This document shows positions 6,886-14,498 of a stretch of DNA of 15,049 nt, in pieces. The stretch spans positions 1-15,049 of the forward strand of contig CADCUU010000222.1 in the NCBI GenBank assembly GCA_902805995.1. The letters run 5' to 3'. The stretch comes from an uncultured Rubellimicrobium sp. GTDB taxonomy: Bacteria; Pseudomonadota; Alphaproteobacteria; Rhodobacterales; Rhodobacteraceae. The translations under genes and the position numbers were made by a program. Positions within the stretch are counted from its first letter, which is position 1. Each line of letters opens with the position of its first letter. Under the pieces are notes generated by a model. It saw only the letters and a program-made list of their open reading frames with translations, made no database searches and was not told the origin of the DNA.

Positions 6886-7476
6886 ATGGCCGACGAACAG
6901 CAGCACGCCCTCAGCCACGTCCTCGACCAGCTCGAGAGCGCGGCCCACGGCGAGAGGATCAAGGTGGAGGAGGTGGTCGAAAAGCTCGGCCACAAGTCCT
7001 TCGCCGCGCTGATGCTGATCTTCGCGCTGATCTCCACCTCCCCCGCGAGCGCCATTCCAGGGATCACCGCCACGGTCGGGGTGATCGTGGCCATCTTGGT
7101 CGTGCAGATGATCGCGGGGCGCAAGTGCCTCTGGCTTCCGGCCTTCATCACCCGGCGCGAGATGTCCACCTCCAAGCTCTGCAAGGGCGTGGGCTGGCTC
7201 CGCAAGCCCGTGCAGTTCGTCGAGAAGTTCCTCAAGGCGCGCCTCACCTTCCTGACGCACCGGCCTTGGCTGCTTCTGCCGCTGATCCTGATCCTGGGGC
7301 TCACGCTCGTCATGCCGGTCATGGAGATCATCCCGACCTCGGGCTCCATTGCTTCGGCGGTGATCGCGCTCTTTGCCGCCGGGCTCCTGACGCGGGACGG
7401 CGGCGTCGTGATGGTGGCTCTCGTCCTGCTGCTCGCGGTGCCGGTTTCGGTCTGGTACTTCGGCTTCAGCGCCTGA
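6886..7476 (+). CDS. ExoD family membrane protein
   Basis: A 196-residue protein of the ExoD family, named after a rhizobial gene needed for normal exopolysaccharide production; the biochemical role is unknown. The N-terminal soluble part (1-36) contains LESAAHGERIKVEEVVEKLG, followed by the family's characteristic GHKSFAALMLIFALISTSPAS-type hydrophobic stretch (35-55). Further membrane segments are about 58-78, 128-148, 152-168 and 173-193, with the loop RKCLWLPAFITRREM between. The ATG at 6886 is preferred because GAGGTG lies 6 bases upstream; a GTG at 6877 overlaps that site. It sits between pheS and a DUF167 gene with no functional link visible. Confidence 0.85.
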   Translation: MADEQQHALSHVLDQLESAAHGERIKVEEVVEKLGHKSFAALMLIFALISTSPASAIPGITATVGVIVAILVVQMIAGRKCLWLPAFITRREMSTSKLCKGVGWLRKPVQFVEKFLKARLTFLTHRPWLLLPLILILGLTLVMPVMEIIPTSGSIASAVIALFAAGLLTRDGGVVMVALVLLLAVPVSVWYFGFSA

Positions 7477-7487
7477 TCGCGGCCGGG

Positions 7488-7516
7488 CTGCCGCGTTCCG
7501 ACCAAGGTGCTATCAG
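7488..7516 (+). promoter_or_regulatory. Tentative promoter for a leaderless DUF167 transcript
   Basis: CTGCCG at 7488-7493 and TATCAG at 7511-7516 are 17 bases apart. The expected start would fall on or next to the A of the ATG at 7523, and that ATG has no Shine-Dalgarno. Both boxes are weak (3 and 4 matches of 6). Confidence 0.33.
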
Positions 7517-7522
7517 CGGCGC

Positions 7523-7933
7523 ATGAGCCTCAGGACCCCCACCCACACCGGCCTGCGTCTCCGCCTCCGCGTCACCCCGAACGCGAGCCTCGACCGCATC
7601 GACGGGCCCGAGACGCTGTCCGACGGCACAACCGTCCTGCGCCCCCGCACCCGAGCCGTCCCCGAAAACGGCCGCGCCAACGCCGCCGTGATTGTGCTCC
7701 TCGCCAAGTATCTCGGTGTCGCGAAATCCGCGATCAACCTTGTCGCGGGCCACACCGCGCGGATCAAGACCATCCATGTCGAAGGCGACCCCGACGATCT
7801 CGCCGCCCGGCTCGCGTCGTTGCAGGGTTTCTGCAAGCCCCGAACCCCGGCAGGAAGACACCATGGCGACCGCCGTCGTCACAATCCTCCCCTCCCTTGG
7901 CGAGGCGCGCCGCATCGCTCGCGCCCTTGCTAA
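7523..7933 (+). CDS. DUF167 (YggU) family protein with run-on C-terminus
   Basis: A small cytoplasmic protein of the DUF167/YggU family, function unknown. Residues about 9-92 carry the family pattern: RVTPNASLDRIDG, then PENGRANAAVIVLLAKYLGVAKSAINLVAGHTARIKTI. Family members are usually about 80-110 residues, but this frame runs to 136: the last 33 or so residues (from about SLQGFCKPR on) are Arg/Pro/His-rich, have poor third-position GC and lie partly over the next gene, overlapping it by 71 bases. This tail looks like read-through after loss of the original stop by a small indel or point change. No Shine-Dalgarno is visible; translation may be leaderless. Confidence 0.78.
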   Translation: MSLRTPTHTGLRLRLRVTPNASLDRIDGPETLSDGTTVLRPRTRAVPENGRANAAVIVLLAKYLGVAKSAINLVAGHTARIKTIHVEGDPDDLAARLASLQGFCKPRTPAGRHHGDRRRHNPPLPWRGAPHRSRPC

Positions 7934-8165
7934 GGCCCGGTGCCCCCTCGCCGGACGGATCGAGGCGGTCGGCTCCTCCGGGGATCGGGGGCAGGGCGGG
8001 GGCATCCGCCTTCTCGTGCGGTGCGCGCCCGAAGCCCTCGCCGAGGTGGAGCGCCTGATCCGCGAGCACCACACCTACGCGGAGCCCTCGATCTGGACCG
8101 AGGCAGCCTCACCGGCCGCGGCCCCCCGGGCCGAGGAGCCCATCGCGGACCTTGGGACCTCCTAG
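7863..8165 (+). CDS. CutA-like protein, divergent
   Basis: A 100-residue protein that resembles the CutA1 divalent-cation tolerance family, small trimeric proteins of unclear function. The strand-helix start VVTILPSLGEARRIARALAKARCPLAGRIEAV fits the CutA opening, and REHHTYAEPSIW fits the conserved C-terminal HxYxxPxI strand. The middle differs: the usual SxYxWxGxI hairpin is replaced by a glycine-rich SSGDRGQGGG segment, and a proline/alanine tail of about 20 residues is added. Start: AGGAAGA lies 5 bases before the ATG. Codon use in the overlap with the DUF167 frame favours this frame. Assignment is by the two ends only, so the name is held loosely and no gene symbol is given. Confidence 0.68.
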   Translation: MATAVVTILPSLGEARRIARALAKARCPLAGRIEAVGSSGDRGQGGGIRLLVRCAPEALAEVERLIREHHTYAEPSIWTEAASPAAAPRAEEPIADLGTS

Positions 8166-8248
8166 GCGCACTGTCGCATGGCGGCGCAACTTGTCGTTGG
8201 CCCTCCTCCGCGATACTGGACGCCGACCCGACCGAAGGCCCGCATCCG

Positions 8249-10645
8249 ATGAAGCTCACTTTGTCCTGGCTCCGCGACCACCTCGACTCCACGGCCTCCG
8301 TGCCCGAGATTGCCGAGGCCCTGACCGATCTCGGCCTGGAGGTGGAGGGCATCCACGACCCCGCCGCCAGCCTGCGCCCCTTCACGGTCGCCAAGGTCCT
8401 CCACGCCGAACAGCACCCCAACGCTGACAAGCTCCGCGTCTGCCGCGTGCTGACCCGCGACGGCGAGCAGCAGATCGTCTGCGGCGCCCCCAACGCACGC
8501 GCGGAGATCACGGTCGTCCTAGCCAGCCCCGGCACCTACGTCCCCGGCATCGACACGACCATCGGCGTCGGCAAGATCCGCGGCGTCGAAAGCTTCGGCA
8601 TGATGGCGTCCGAGCGTGAGCTGGAACTCTCCGACGAGCACAACGGCATCATCGAGCTTCCCTCGGGCGAGGTGGGCGAAAGCTTCGCCGACTGGCTGCA
8701 GGCCAACGACCCCGCCCGCGTGGACCCGGTGATCGAGATCAAGATCACCCCCAACCGCCCCGACGCCCTCGGCATCCGCGGCATCGCCCGCGACCTCGCC
8801 GCCCGGGGCCTCGGCACGCTTAGGGCGCTGCCCGAGGTCACGGTCGACGGCACGTACGACCAGCCCATCCCCGTCGCTCTCGATCCCGCGCTGGAGAGCG
8901 GCTGCCCCGCCTTCGCCGCCCGCCTGATCCGGGGCGTCAAGAACGGCCCCAGCCCCGACTGGCTCCAGGCCCGCCTGCGCGCCATTGGCCTGCGCCCGAT
9001 CTCCTTCCTCGTGGATGTCACGAACTTCCTGACCTACGACCTGAACCGCCCGCTCCACGTCTTCGACGCGGACAAGGTCCAGGGCGCGCTCACCGTCCGC
9101 CCCGCGCACGACGGCGAGACGCTCGCGGCCCTCGACGGCAAGACCTACGCCCTGCGCGCGGGCGACATGGTCATCGCCGACGACCACGGGCCCGAATCCC
9201 TCGCCGGCATCATGGGCGGCGAAGCGTCCGGCGTGACCGAGGCGACGGTCAACGTGCTGGTGGAAAGCGCCCTCTGGGACCCGCTCCGCATCGCCGCCAC
9301 GGGCCGGGGACTCCGCATCAACAGCGACGCCCGCTACCGGTTCGAACGTGGCGTGGACCCGCAGGCCTGCCTCGACGGCCTCGACCGCGCCGTGGCCCTG
9401 ATCCTGCAGCACGCGGGCGGCGAGCCTTCGCACCTCTCCCTCGCCGGCTCCATCCCCGAGGGGACGCGCTCCTACCGCTTCGACCCCACGCGCCTCCAAT
9501 CCCTCGTGGGCCTCGACCTGCCGGAGCCCGACCAGCGCCGCATCCTCCAGGATCTGGGCTTCCGCCTCGACGGCGAGACGGCCCATGTCCCCACCTGGCG
9601 CCCCGACATCCTGGGCGAGGCTGACTTGGTGGAGGAGGTCGCCCGCGTTGCCTCCCTGACGAAGCTCCAGGGCCAGCCCCTCCTGCGCCAGGGCCCCGCA
9701 GTGCCCAAGCCCGTGCTCACGCCCCAGCAGGCACGCCTCTCCCGCGCACGGCGCACGGCTGCGTCGCTGGGCTACAACGAATGCGTGACCTACGCCTTCA
9801 TCGACACCGCCTCCGCCGCGCTCTTCGGCGGCGGGGACGACGCGCGCCGCGTCGCAAACCCCATCGCCTCGGACCTGTCGGACCTGCGCCCCTCGCTCCT
9901 CCCCGGCCTCCTGAAGGCCGCCGCCCGCAACCAGGCGCGCGGCTTCGGCGACCTCGCCTTGTTCGAGGCCAGCGACTCATTCGCGGGAGGTGAGCCCGGC
10001 GAGCAGCGCGCCGAGGTCGCGGGCCTCCTCGTAGGCCGCGAAAGCGCCCGCACGCCGCACGGCGCGGGCCGCGCCTATGACCTCTTCGACGCCAAGGCCG
10101 ACCTGGAGGCGCTCCTCTCCACCCTGGGCGCGCCCGCGAGGCTCCAGATCCGCCGCGACGGCCCCAACTGGTGGCATCCCGGCCGCCACGGCGTCATCAC
10201 GCTCGGCCCCAAGACGATCCTGGCCGAGTTCGGCGAAATCCACCCCCGCATCCTCAAGGCCCTCGACGTAAAAGGCCCCGCCGTGGCCTTCGTCCTCTGG
10301 CCCGACGCGATCCCGCTGCCCCGCGCCACCGGCCGTGCCCGCCCCCGGCTCGACACCTCCGACCTCCAGGCGGTGGAGCGTGACTTCGCCTTCGTGGTGG
10401 ATGCGCGAGTGGAGGCTCAGGCCCTGCTCCAGGCCGCCCAAGGCGCCGATAAGGCCCTCATCACCGAGGTCCGCCTCTTCGACGCCTTCCAAGGCGGCGC
10501 TCTGCCCGAGGGCAAGAAGTCCCTCGCCCTCACGATCCGCCTCCAGCCCCGCGAGGCGACGCTGACCGAGGCCGAGATCGAGAAGGTCTCCAAGGCCGTC
10601 ATCGAGAAGGTCACCAAGGCCACCGGCGCGACGCTCCGGACCTGA
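8249..10645 (+). CDS. pheT: Phenylalanyl-tRNA synthetase beta subunit
   Basis: The 798-residue beta subunit of PheRS, normal length. Order of domains: N-terminal segment MKLTLSWLRDHLD, an EMAP/OB-type tRNA-binding domain (about 40-150, with HPNADKLRVCRV and QIVCGAPNA), KITPNRPDALGIRGIARDLA, the B3/B4 editing domain (about 215-390, with LVDVTNF), the B5 domain with ESALWDP nearby, the catalytic-like core, and a C-terminal ferredoxin-fold anticodon-binding domain (about 705-798, with AVERDFAFVVD and RLFDAFQG). The start at 8249 matches homologues; the open frame upstream to 7940 is antisense-like and covers the CutA gene. GAAGG lies 10 bases before the ATG. A weak TTGTCG/GATACT pair (8192, 8213, 15-base gap) may be its promoter. 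Confidence 0.97.
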   Translation: MKLTLSWLRDHLDSTASVPEIAEALTDLGLEVEGIHDPAASLRPFTVAKVLHAEQHPNADKLRVCRVLTRDGEQQIVCGAPNARAEITVVLASPGTYVPGIDTTIGVGKIRGVESFGMMASERELELSDEHNGIIELPSGEVGESFADWLQANDPARVDPVIEIKITPNRPDALGIRGIARDLAARGLGTLRALPEVTVDGTYDQPIPVALDPALESGCPAFAARLIRGVKNGPSPDWLQARLRAIGLRPISFLVDVTNFLTYDLNRPLHVFDADKVQGALTVRPAHDGETLAALDGKTYALRAGDMVIADDHGPESLAGIMGGEASGVTEATVNVLVESALWDPLRIAATGRGLRINSDARYRFERGVDPQACLDGLDRAVALILQHAGGEPSHLSLAGSIPEGTRSYRFDPTRLQSLVGLDLPEPDQRRILQDLGFRLDGETAHVPTWRPDILGEADLVEEVARVASLTKLQGQPLLRQGPAVPKPVLTPQQARLSRARRTAASLGYNECVTYAFIDTASAALFGGGDDARRVANPIASDLSDLRPSLLPGLLKAAARNQARGFGDLALFEASDSFAGGEPGEQRAEVAGLLVGRESARTPHGAGRAYDLFDAKADLEALLSTLGAPARLQIRRDGPNWWHPGRHGVITLGPKTILAEFGEIHPRILKALDVKGPAVAFVLWPDAIPLPRATGRARPRLDTSDLQAVERDFAFVVDARVEAQALLQAAQGADKALITEVRLFDAFQGGALPEGKKSLALTIRLQPREATLTEAEIEKVSKAVIEKVTKATGATLRT

Positions 10646-10652
10646 TACGCAA

Positions 10653-10678
10653 AGGGGCGGCCCAGCCGGACCGCCCCT
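10653..10678 (+). terminator. Terminator after pheT
   Basis: AGGGGCGG at 10653-10660 and CCGCCCCT at 10671-10678 form a perfect 8-bp stem with a 10-base loop, followed by CCTTTAG and preceded by AA. It begins 8 bases after the pheT stop. Confidence 0.75.
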
Positions 10679-10761
10679 CCTTTAGCTCCAAATTTCCTAG
10701 GCAAGTACCGGAGGCGCGGGAGCGGTGCGCCCCGGAGCCCACCCGGTCATTCGCGGCTGAC

Positions 10762-10780
10762 GACAGTCCCCCGGACTGTC
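10762..10780 (-). terminator. Perfect hairpin after the GST gene, likely its terminator
   Basis: GACAGTCC and GGACTGTC form a perfect 8-bp stem around a 3-base loop, 13 bases past the stop of the minus-strand glutathione S-transferase gene. No T-run follows on that strand, so efficiency is uncertain; it stands between two convergent genes. Confidence 0.55.
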
Positions 10781-10793
10781 ATCCGGGCGCCGC

Positions 10794-11495
10794 TCACCCC
10801 TCGCGCGGCGGGATGTTCTTGCCCCGCTGCACCGCGGGTCGCGCCTGGAACCGCTCCACGAAGCCTGGCACGTTGCGCAGCTCGTCCCAGCCCACGAGGC
10901 CCGACACCGCCGGATCGCCCATGCTGCTCACCCAGGGGCCCAGCGCGATGTCGGCAATGGAATACTCGCCCGCGATCCACTCCTTGCCCTCCAGCGCGCC
11001 GTCCAGCACCCGCAACAGCCGCCGCGCCTCGTCCACGAAGCGCTGGCGCGGCCGGGGGTCCTCTATCTCCTTGCCGGCAAAGCGGACGGCCCAGTTGAAC
11101 TGTCCGAACATCGGCCCGACGCCGCCCATCTGCCACATGACCCATTGGATGATGTGGTACCGGTCGGCTTCGGTCCGGCCCAGAAGCTGGCCCGTCTTCT
11201 CCGCAAGATACAGCAGGATCGCCCCGCTCTCGAACAGTCGCAGCGGCTCGCCCCTGGGCCCGTCGGGGTCGATGATCGCGGGGATCTTGTTGTTGGGGTT
11301 CAGCGACAGGTATTCGGGCGACCGCACCGTGGCGTCGTCCAGCGTCACGCGGTGCGCCTCGTAGGGGAGCCCGATCTCCTCCAGCATGATCGACACCTTC
11401 TGCCCATTGGGCGTCGGGAAGGAGAAGAGCTGGAGCTTCGCGGGGTCCTGCACGGCCCATTTGCGCGTGACGGGAAAGTCGGACAGGTCGGACAT
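10794..11495 (-). CDS. Glutathione S-transferase family protein (YghU/YfcG-like)
   Basis: A 233-residue glutathione S-transferase, probably of the nu-class group (YghU/YfcG) known for disulfide-bond reductase activity. The thioredoxin-fold domain (about 20-105) carries FSFPTPNGQKVSIMLEE at 24-40, whose TPNG motif is typical of that group and replaces the usual Tyr/Ser/Cys, then NNKIPAI with cis-proline P72 and ESGAILLYLAEK at 89-100, which binds the gamma-glutamyl end of glutathione. The helical C-terminal domain follows, with GEYSIADIALGPW as the folding motif. The start at 11495 has GAGGAAA 9 bases upstream; the ATG at 11528 would lie before that site. It is divergent from mscL across 144 bases. 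Confidence 0.9.
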   Translation of the reverse strand: MSDLSDFPVTRKWAVQDPAKLQLFSFPTPNGQKVSIMLEEIGLPYEAHRVTLDDATVRSPEYLSLNPNNKIPAIIDPDGPRGEPLRLFESGAILLYLAEKTGQLLGRTEADRYHIIQWVMWQMGGVGPMFGQFNWAVRFAGKEIEDPRPRQRFVDEARRLLRVLDGALEGKEWIAGEYSIADIALGPWVSSMGDPAVSGLVGWDELRNVPGFVERFQARPAVQRGKNIPPREG

Positions 11496-11639
11496 GATGG
11501 AGCGTTTCCTCGGTGTGATGCCGTCCAACGCAGCTAGGCACCCCGCCCCCCGGCGGAAACTGTGGAAAAACGCAGACCCGTCCTGCAGGATGCCGCAAGG
11601 TCATCGCGCCGCCGGGCGCAGCCAGCAGGAGGGACAAGC

Positions 11640-12095
11640 ATGATCCGGGAATTCCGGGACTTCATCGCCAAGGGCAATGTCATGGACCTGGCGGTTGGCA
11701 TCATCATCGGCGCGGCCTTCACGGCCATCGTCAACAGCCTCGTGGGCGACATCATCAACCCGCTGATCGGCCTCCTCATCGGCGGCGTGGACTTCTCCAA
11801 CCTGTACTGGGTCATGTCCGGTGAAGTTCCGGCCAATGCGGGCCTCCAGACCGCGCGCGACTCGGGCGCCGCCGTCTTCGCCTACGGCGCCTTCATCACT
11901 GCGGTGATCGAGTTCCTGATCGTCGCCTGGGTGGTCTTCCTGCTCGTGAAGGCCGTGAACCGCATCAAGAACAGCGCCGTCCGCAAGGGCGAGCCCGTCC
12001 CCTCCGCCCCCAAGGGCCCCACGCAGGAGGAACTCCTCCAGCAGATCCGCGACCTCCTCGCGGGCCGAGGGGGCAACGCCTCTCCGGCCGAGTAG
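11640..12095 (+). CDS. mscL: Large-conductance mechanosensitive channel
   Basis: A 151-residue MscL, a homopentameric inner-membrane channel that opens at high membrane tension and saves the cell from hypo-osmotic lysis. The N-terminal amphipathic helix [18 protein letters not shown] (3-20) leads into TM1 (about 15-45, with the pore-lining [16 protein letters not shown]), a periplasmic loop (about 48-80), TM2 (about 80-105, [17 protein letters not shown]) and the cytoplasmic helix [14 protein letters not shown]. It is slightly longer than the E. coli protein because of the linker and tail. AGGAGGG lies 6 bases before the ATG at 11640, deciding the start against the in-frame ATG at 11562. Confidence 0.97.
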   Translation: MIREFRDFIAKGNVMDLAVGIIIGAAFTAIVNSLVGDIINPLIGLLIGGVDFSNLYWVMSGEVPANAGLQTARDSGAAVFAYGAFITAVIEFLIVAWVVFLLVKAVNRIKNSAVRKGEPVPSAPKGPTQEELLQQIRDLLAGRGGNASPAE

Positions 12096-12368
12096 GCGAA
12101 TCAGCCCCGGACCGCGCTGGGGCGTTGCGCCACCAATGTGCCACGAAGTTCAGCGCACGTTGGGGTCAGGGCTTGTTAACCAAATTCGGGCAACCTGAAG
12201 GCCTGTGACTCGCCGCCCCTCAGGTCCCACATGCCACACGTCCCGCGCCGCCACCCGACCGCCCCGCGCTCCACAGGGCGGTCGTTCCCTCACGCCCCGC
12301 AACGCGCGGGACCGCACTGTCCGGGCGCCCTCGCCGGATGGGCGGCCCTCGCCCCACCCCAGACCCCC
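12096..12368. other. 273-base spacer between convergent mscL and ald, with one hairpin
   Basis: No credible gene is seen here. The only strong structure is CGACCGCCC at 12256-12264 with GGGCGGTCG at 12276-12284, a perfect 9-bp stem with an 11-base loop, followed on the plus strand by TTCCC; it may end mscL transcription, 160 bases after its stop, or act for both genes. The AT-rich patch near 12173-12190 (TTGTTAACCAAATT) is unexplained. Confidence 0.55.
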
Positions 12369-13481
12369 TCACGCCGCGAGCGACCCCTCCGCCAGCGGGA
12401 GTCCCAGTGCCTCGGCCACCGCCGCATGGGCGATCCGCCCCGCATGGACGTTGAGCCCGTTCTTCAGATGCGGGTCCGCCGCGAGCGCGCCCTGCCAGCC
12501 CTTGTCCGCGAGCGCGAGGAGGAAGGGCAGGGTCGCGTTCCCCAAACCCAGGGCCGAGGTGCGGGCCACTGCCCCCGGCATGTTGGCCACGCAGTAATGC
12601 ATGATCCCGTCCACCTCGTAGATCGGGTCGGCATGGGTCGTGGCGTGCGAGGTCTCGAAGCACCCGCCCTGGTCGATGGCGACATCCACGATCGCCGCGC
12701 CGGGCTTCATCGTCGAAAGCTGCGCCCGGGTGACGAGCTTCGGCGCCGCCGCCCCGGGAATCAGCACCGCCCCGATCACGAGGTCGGCCTCCGCGATGGC
12801 CTCGGCCACCGCACCGGCATTCGCATGGGCTGTCTTGAACTCCCGCCCGAACACGTCGTCGAGGTAGCGCAGCCGCGGCAGCGACCGGTCGAGCACGATC
12901 ACGTCCGCGCCCATCCCCGCCGCGACGCGGGCAGCCTGCGTCCCTACGACGCCGCCGCCGATCACCGCCACTTTGCCCGGCGCCACGCCCGGGATGCCGC
13001 CCAGGAGCACGCCGCGCCCGCCATTCGCCTTCTGGAGCGTCCAGGCCCCCACCTGCGGCGCGAGCTTGCCCGCGACCTCCGACATGGGCGCCAGCAGTGG
13101 CAGCCCGCCGTTCTGGTCCGTCACCGTCTCGTAGGCGATGCAGGTCGCCCCCGATTCCATCAGTTCCCGCGCCTGCTCGGGATCGGGCGCGAGGTGGAGA
13201 TAGGTGAACAGCACCTGCCCTTCCCGCAGCCGCTTGCGCTCCACGGCCTGCGGCTCCTTCACCTTGATGACGAGGTCGGCCGTCGCAAAGACCTCCTCCG
13301 CCGTGTCCACGATCCGCGCGCCAACTGCCTGGTAGGCGTCGTCGGCAAAGCCCGCGCCCACGCCCGCGTCCCGCTCCACGACGACCTCGTGGCCACGGCC
13401 GACGGCCTCGCGGGCGGCATGGGGGGTAAGCCCCACGCGGAACTCTTGGGGCTTGATTTCCTTGGGGCAGCCGATGCGCAT
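12369..13481 (-). CDS. ald: Alanine dehydrogenase
   Basis: A 370-residue NAD-dependent alanine dehydrogenase, interconverting L-alanine with pyruvate and ammonia, of exactly the usual length. The known substrate and catalytic residues fall at their classic positions: R15 in EFRVGLTP, K75 in KVKEP, H96 in YLHLA and D270 in VAIDQGG. The Rossmann motif VIGGGVVGTQAARVAAGMGADVIVLD lies at 173-198, and SEVAGKLAPQVG at 134-145 is also typical. GGGAGGA 6 bases before the ATG sets the start at 13481. It is transcribed away from an Lrp/AsnC-family gene 130 bases off, which is the common arrangement for alanine catabolism, so induction by alanine through that regulator is likely. Confidence 0.97.
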   Translation of the reverse strand: MRIGCPKEIKPQEFRVGLTPHAAREAVGRGHEVVVERDAGVGAGFADDAYQAVGARIVDTAEEVFATADLVIKVKEPQAVERKRLREGQVLFTYLHLAPDPEQARELMESGATCIAYETVTDQNGGLPLLAPMSEVAGKLAPQVGAWTLQKANGGRGVLLGGIPGVAPGKVAVIGGGVVGTQAARVAAGMGADVIVLDRSLPRLRYLDDVFGREFKTAHANAGAVAEAIAEADLVIGAVLIPGAAAPKLVTRAQLSTMKPGAAIVDVAIDQGGCFETSHATTHADPIYEVDGIMHYCVANMPGAVARTSALGLGNATLPFLLALADKGWQGALAADPHLKNGLNVHAGRIAHAAVAEALGLPLAEGSLAA

Positions 13482-13523
13482 GTGATGTCCTCCCGTTTCC
13501 CCCGACCATCGCGCCATGGCGAT

Positions 13524-13549
13524 GCAAGCGGGTGGCAAGATCGCCTTGC
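13524..13549. promoter_or_regulatory. Candidate Lrp-type site between ald and its regulator
   Basis: GCAAG at 13535-13539 and CTTGC at 13545-13549 form a 15-base dyad with a 5-base centre, the size of an Lrp-family half-octamer site. A second GCAAG at 13524 sits 11 bases upstream, one helical turn away, and another CTTGC lies at 13604-13608 next to the regulator's ATG. The match is by form only. Confidence 0.42.
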
Positions 13550-13611
13550 GAGGCAGGCCCACATGGAAGAAACTTGACGCAGCGCCCCCTCCACCGAAAG
13601 AACCTTGCGCC

Positions 13612-14070
13612 ATGCCCCTCGACGCCATCGACCGCCGCATCCTGGAGACGCTCCAGAAGCAGGGCCGCCTCAGCAACCAGGACCTGTCGGAGCGCGTGGG
13701 CCTGTCCCCCTCGGCCTCCCACAGGCGCGTCCAGCGGCTGGAGGAGGAGGGTTACATCAAGGGCTATGTCGCGCTCCTCGACCCCAAGAAGCTCGGCCGC
13801 ACTACGACCGTCTTCGTTGAGGTCACGCTTGCGGGGCAGGCCGACGAGGTGCTCGACGCCTTCGAGAAGGCCGTGAGCCGCATCCCCGAGGTGCTGGAAT
13901 GCCACCTGATGTCGGGCTCGGCGGACTTCCTCCTCAAGGTGGCCGCCCTGGACACCGAGGACTTCGCCCGCATCCACCGCCGGAGCCTCGCCACCATTCC
14001 CGGCGTCCAAGGCATCCAGTCGAGCTTCGCGCTACGCACCGTGCGCCAGACCACGGCCCTTCCGGTGTAG
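13612..14070 (+). CDS. Lrp/AsnC family transcriptional regulator, probable regulator of ald
   Basis: A 152-residue Lrp/AsnC protein. The winged helix-turn-helix covers about 1-60: LDAIDRRILETLQKQGRLSNQDLSERVGLSPSASHRRVQRLEEEGYIKGY, with the recognition helix at about 32-44. The RAM ligand-binding domain follows (about 65-145), including VLECHLMSGSADFLLKVAALD, where amino acids bind between subunits. Such proteins form dimers to octamers and wrap DNA. The start at 13612 gives the usual N-terminus; there is no clear Shine-Dalgarno and CTTGC overlaps the leader. Being divergent from alanine dehydrogenase, it is most likely its alanine-responsive activator (AldR-like), which is an inference from position. 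Confidence 0.92.
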   Translation: MPLDAIDRRILETLQKQGRLSNQDLSERVGLSPSASHRRVQRLEEEGYIKGYVALLDPKKLGRTTTVFVEVTLAGQADEVLDAFEKAVSRIPEVLECHLMSGSADFLLKVAALDTEDFARIHRRSLATIPGVQGIQSSFALRTVRQTTALPV

Positions 14071-14258
14071 AGCAGCGACTTCTCCCCAGTTGGGCAACAG
14101 CAGGAGCGGCTAGAGCCTGCCTACAAACCCGCGAGGCCCGGCCAGCAACAGGCTGGGCGCTCCATCGCCAGCCAGCGACGAACGACGACGCGCAGCATCG
14201 CTACGCCGCCACCGGCAGGCCCGAACCCGCCCCAACCTTCACCCTCCCGCCCACGCCC

Positions 14259-14287
14259 TTGCGCGACGCCCTCTCCGCGCGTATATG
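14259..14287 (+). promoter_or_regulatory. Promoter of the SRP RNA gene
   Basis: TTGCGC at 14259-14264 and TATATG at 14282-14287 are 17 bases apart, and the RNA 5' end predicted from folding (14294-14295) falls 7-8 bases after the -10 box, exactly where transcription should start. The 188 bases between the Lrp gene stop and this promoter hold no gene I can support. Confidence 0.72.
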
Positions 14288-14294
14288 CCGCCGC

Positions 14295-14387
14295 GAGAGG
14301 TTGGCGCGGGCAAGCGCCCCGCCAACCCGGTCAGGTCCGGAAGGAAGCAGCCGCAACGGGACCCGCTTGGGTCGTGTCCAGCCTCTC
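14295..14387 (+). ncRNA. ffs: Signal recognition particle RNA (4.5S, small bacterial type)
   Basis: The RNA partner of Ffh, which targets nascent membrane proteins to FtsY and the translocon. The diagnostic apical domain is present: GGTCAGGTCCGGAAGGAAGC at about 14329-14348, then AGCCGCAACGGG, giving the conserved asymmetric and symmetric loops that bind the Ffh M domain. The ends GAGAGGTTGG and CCAGCCTCTC pair to close the hairpin, so the RNA is about 93 bases, the short type without an Alu domain. Exact ends could differ by a few bases. Confidence 0.95.
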
Positions 14388-14440
14388 ACCCAGCAACCCC
14401 CGGAGAAGGGAGGGCGAAGATGGAGATTGCCGTCACCCTC

Positions 14441-14473
14441 CGGGCCGGACGCCGCTAACGGCGCCCCGGCCCG
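14441..14473 (+). terminator. Strong hairpin between ffs and rsgA
   Basis: CGGGCCGG at 14441-14448 pairs with CCGGCCCG at 14466-14473, and inside it CGCCG pairs with CGGCG around CTAA, with a small bulge between. It starts 53 bases after the SRP RNA and 58 before the rsgA ATG. There is no T-run; it may be the ffs terminator or an rsgA leader structure. Confidence 0.5.
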
Positions 14474-14498
14474 ATGCGAAGCCGTTCCATGCGCCCGC

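Noticed and set aside
7940..8248. N-terminal extension of pheT
   Set aside because: The 103 extra residues are Arg/Pro/Gly-rich and overlap the CutA-like gene; PheT homologues start at the ATG at 8249.
8519..9586. Minus-strand open frame opposite pheT
   Set aside because: Antisense to a well-supported gene, with Gly/Ala/Val/His-rich shadow composition.
12220..14010. Long minus-strand open frame across ald and the Lrp gene
   Set aside because: It lies in a different frame from ald and is Gly/Arg-rich; ald itself, with all catalytic residues, explains the locus.
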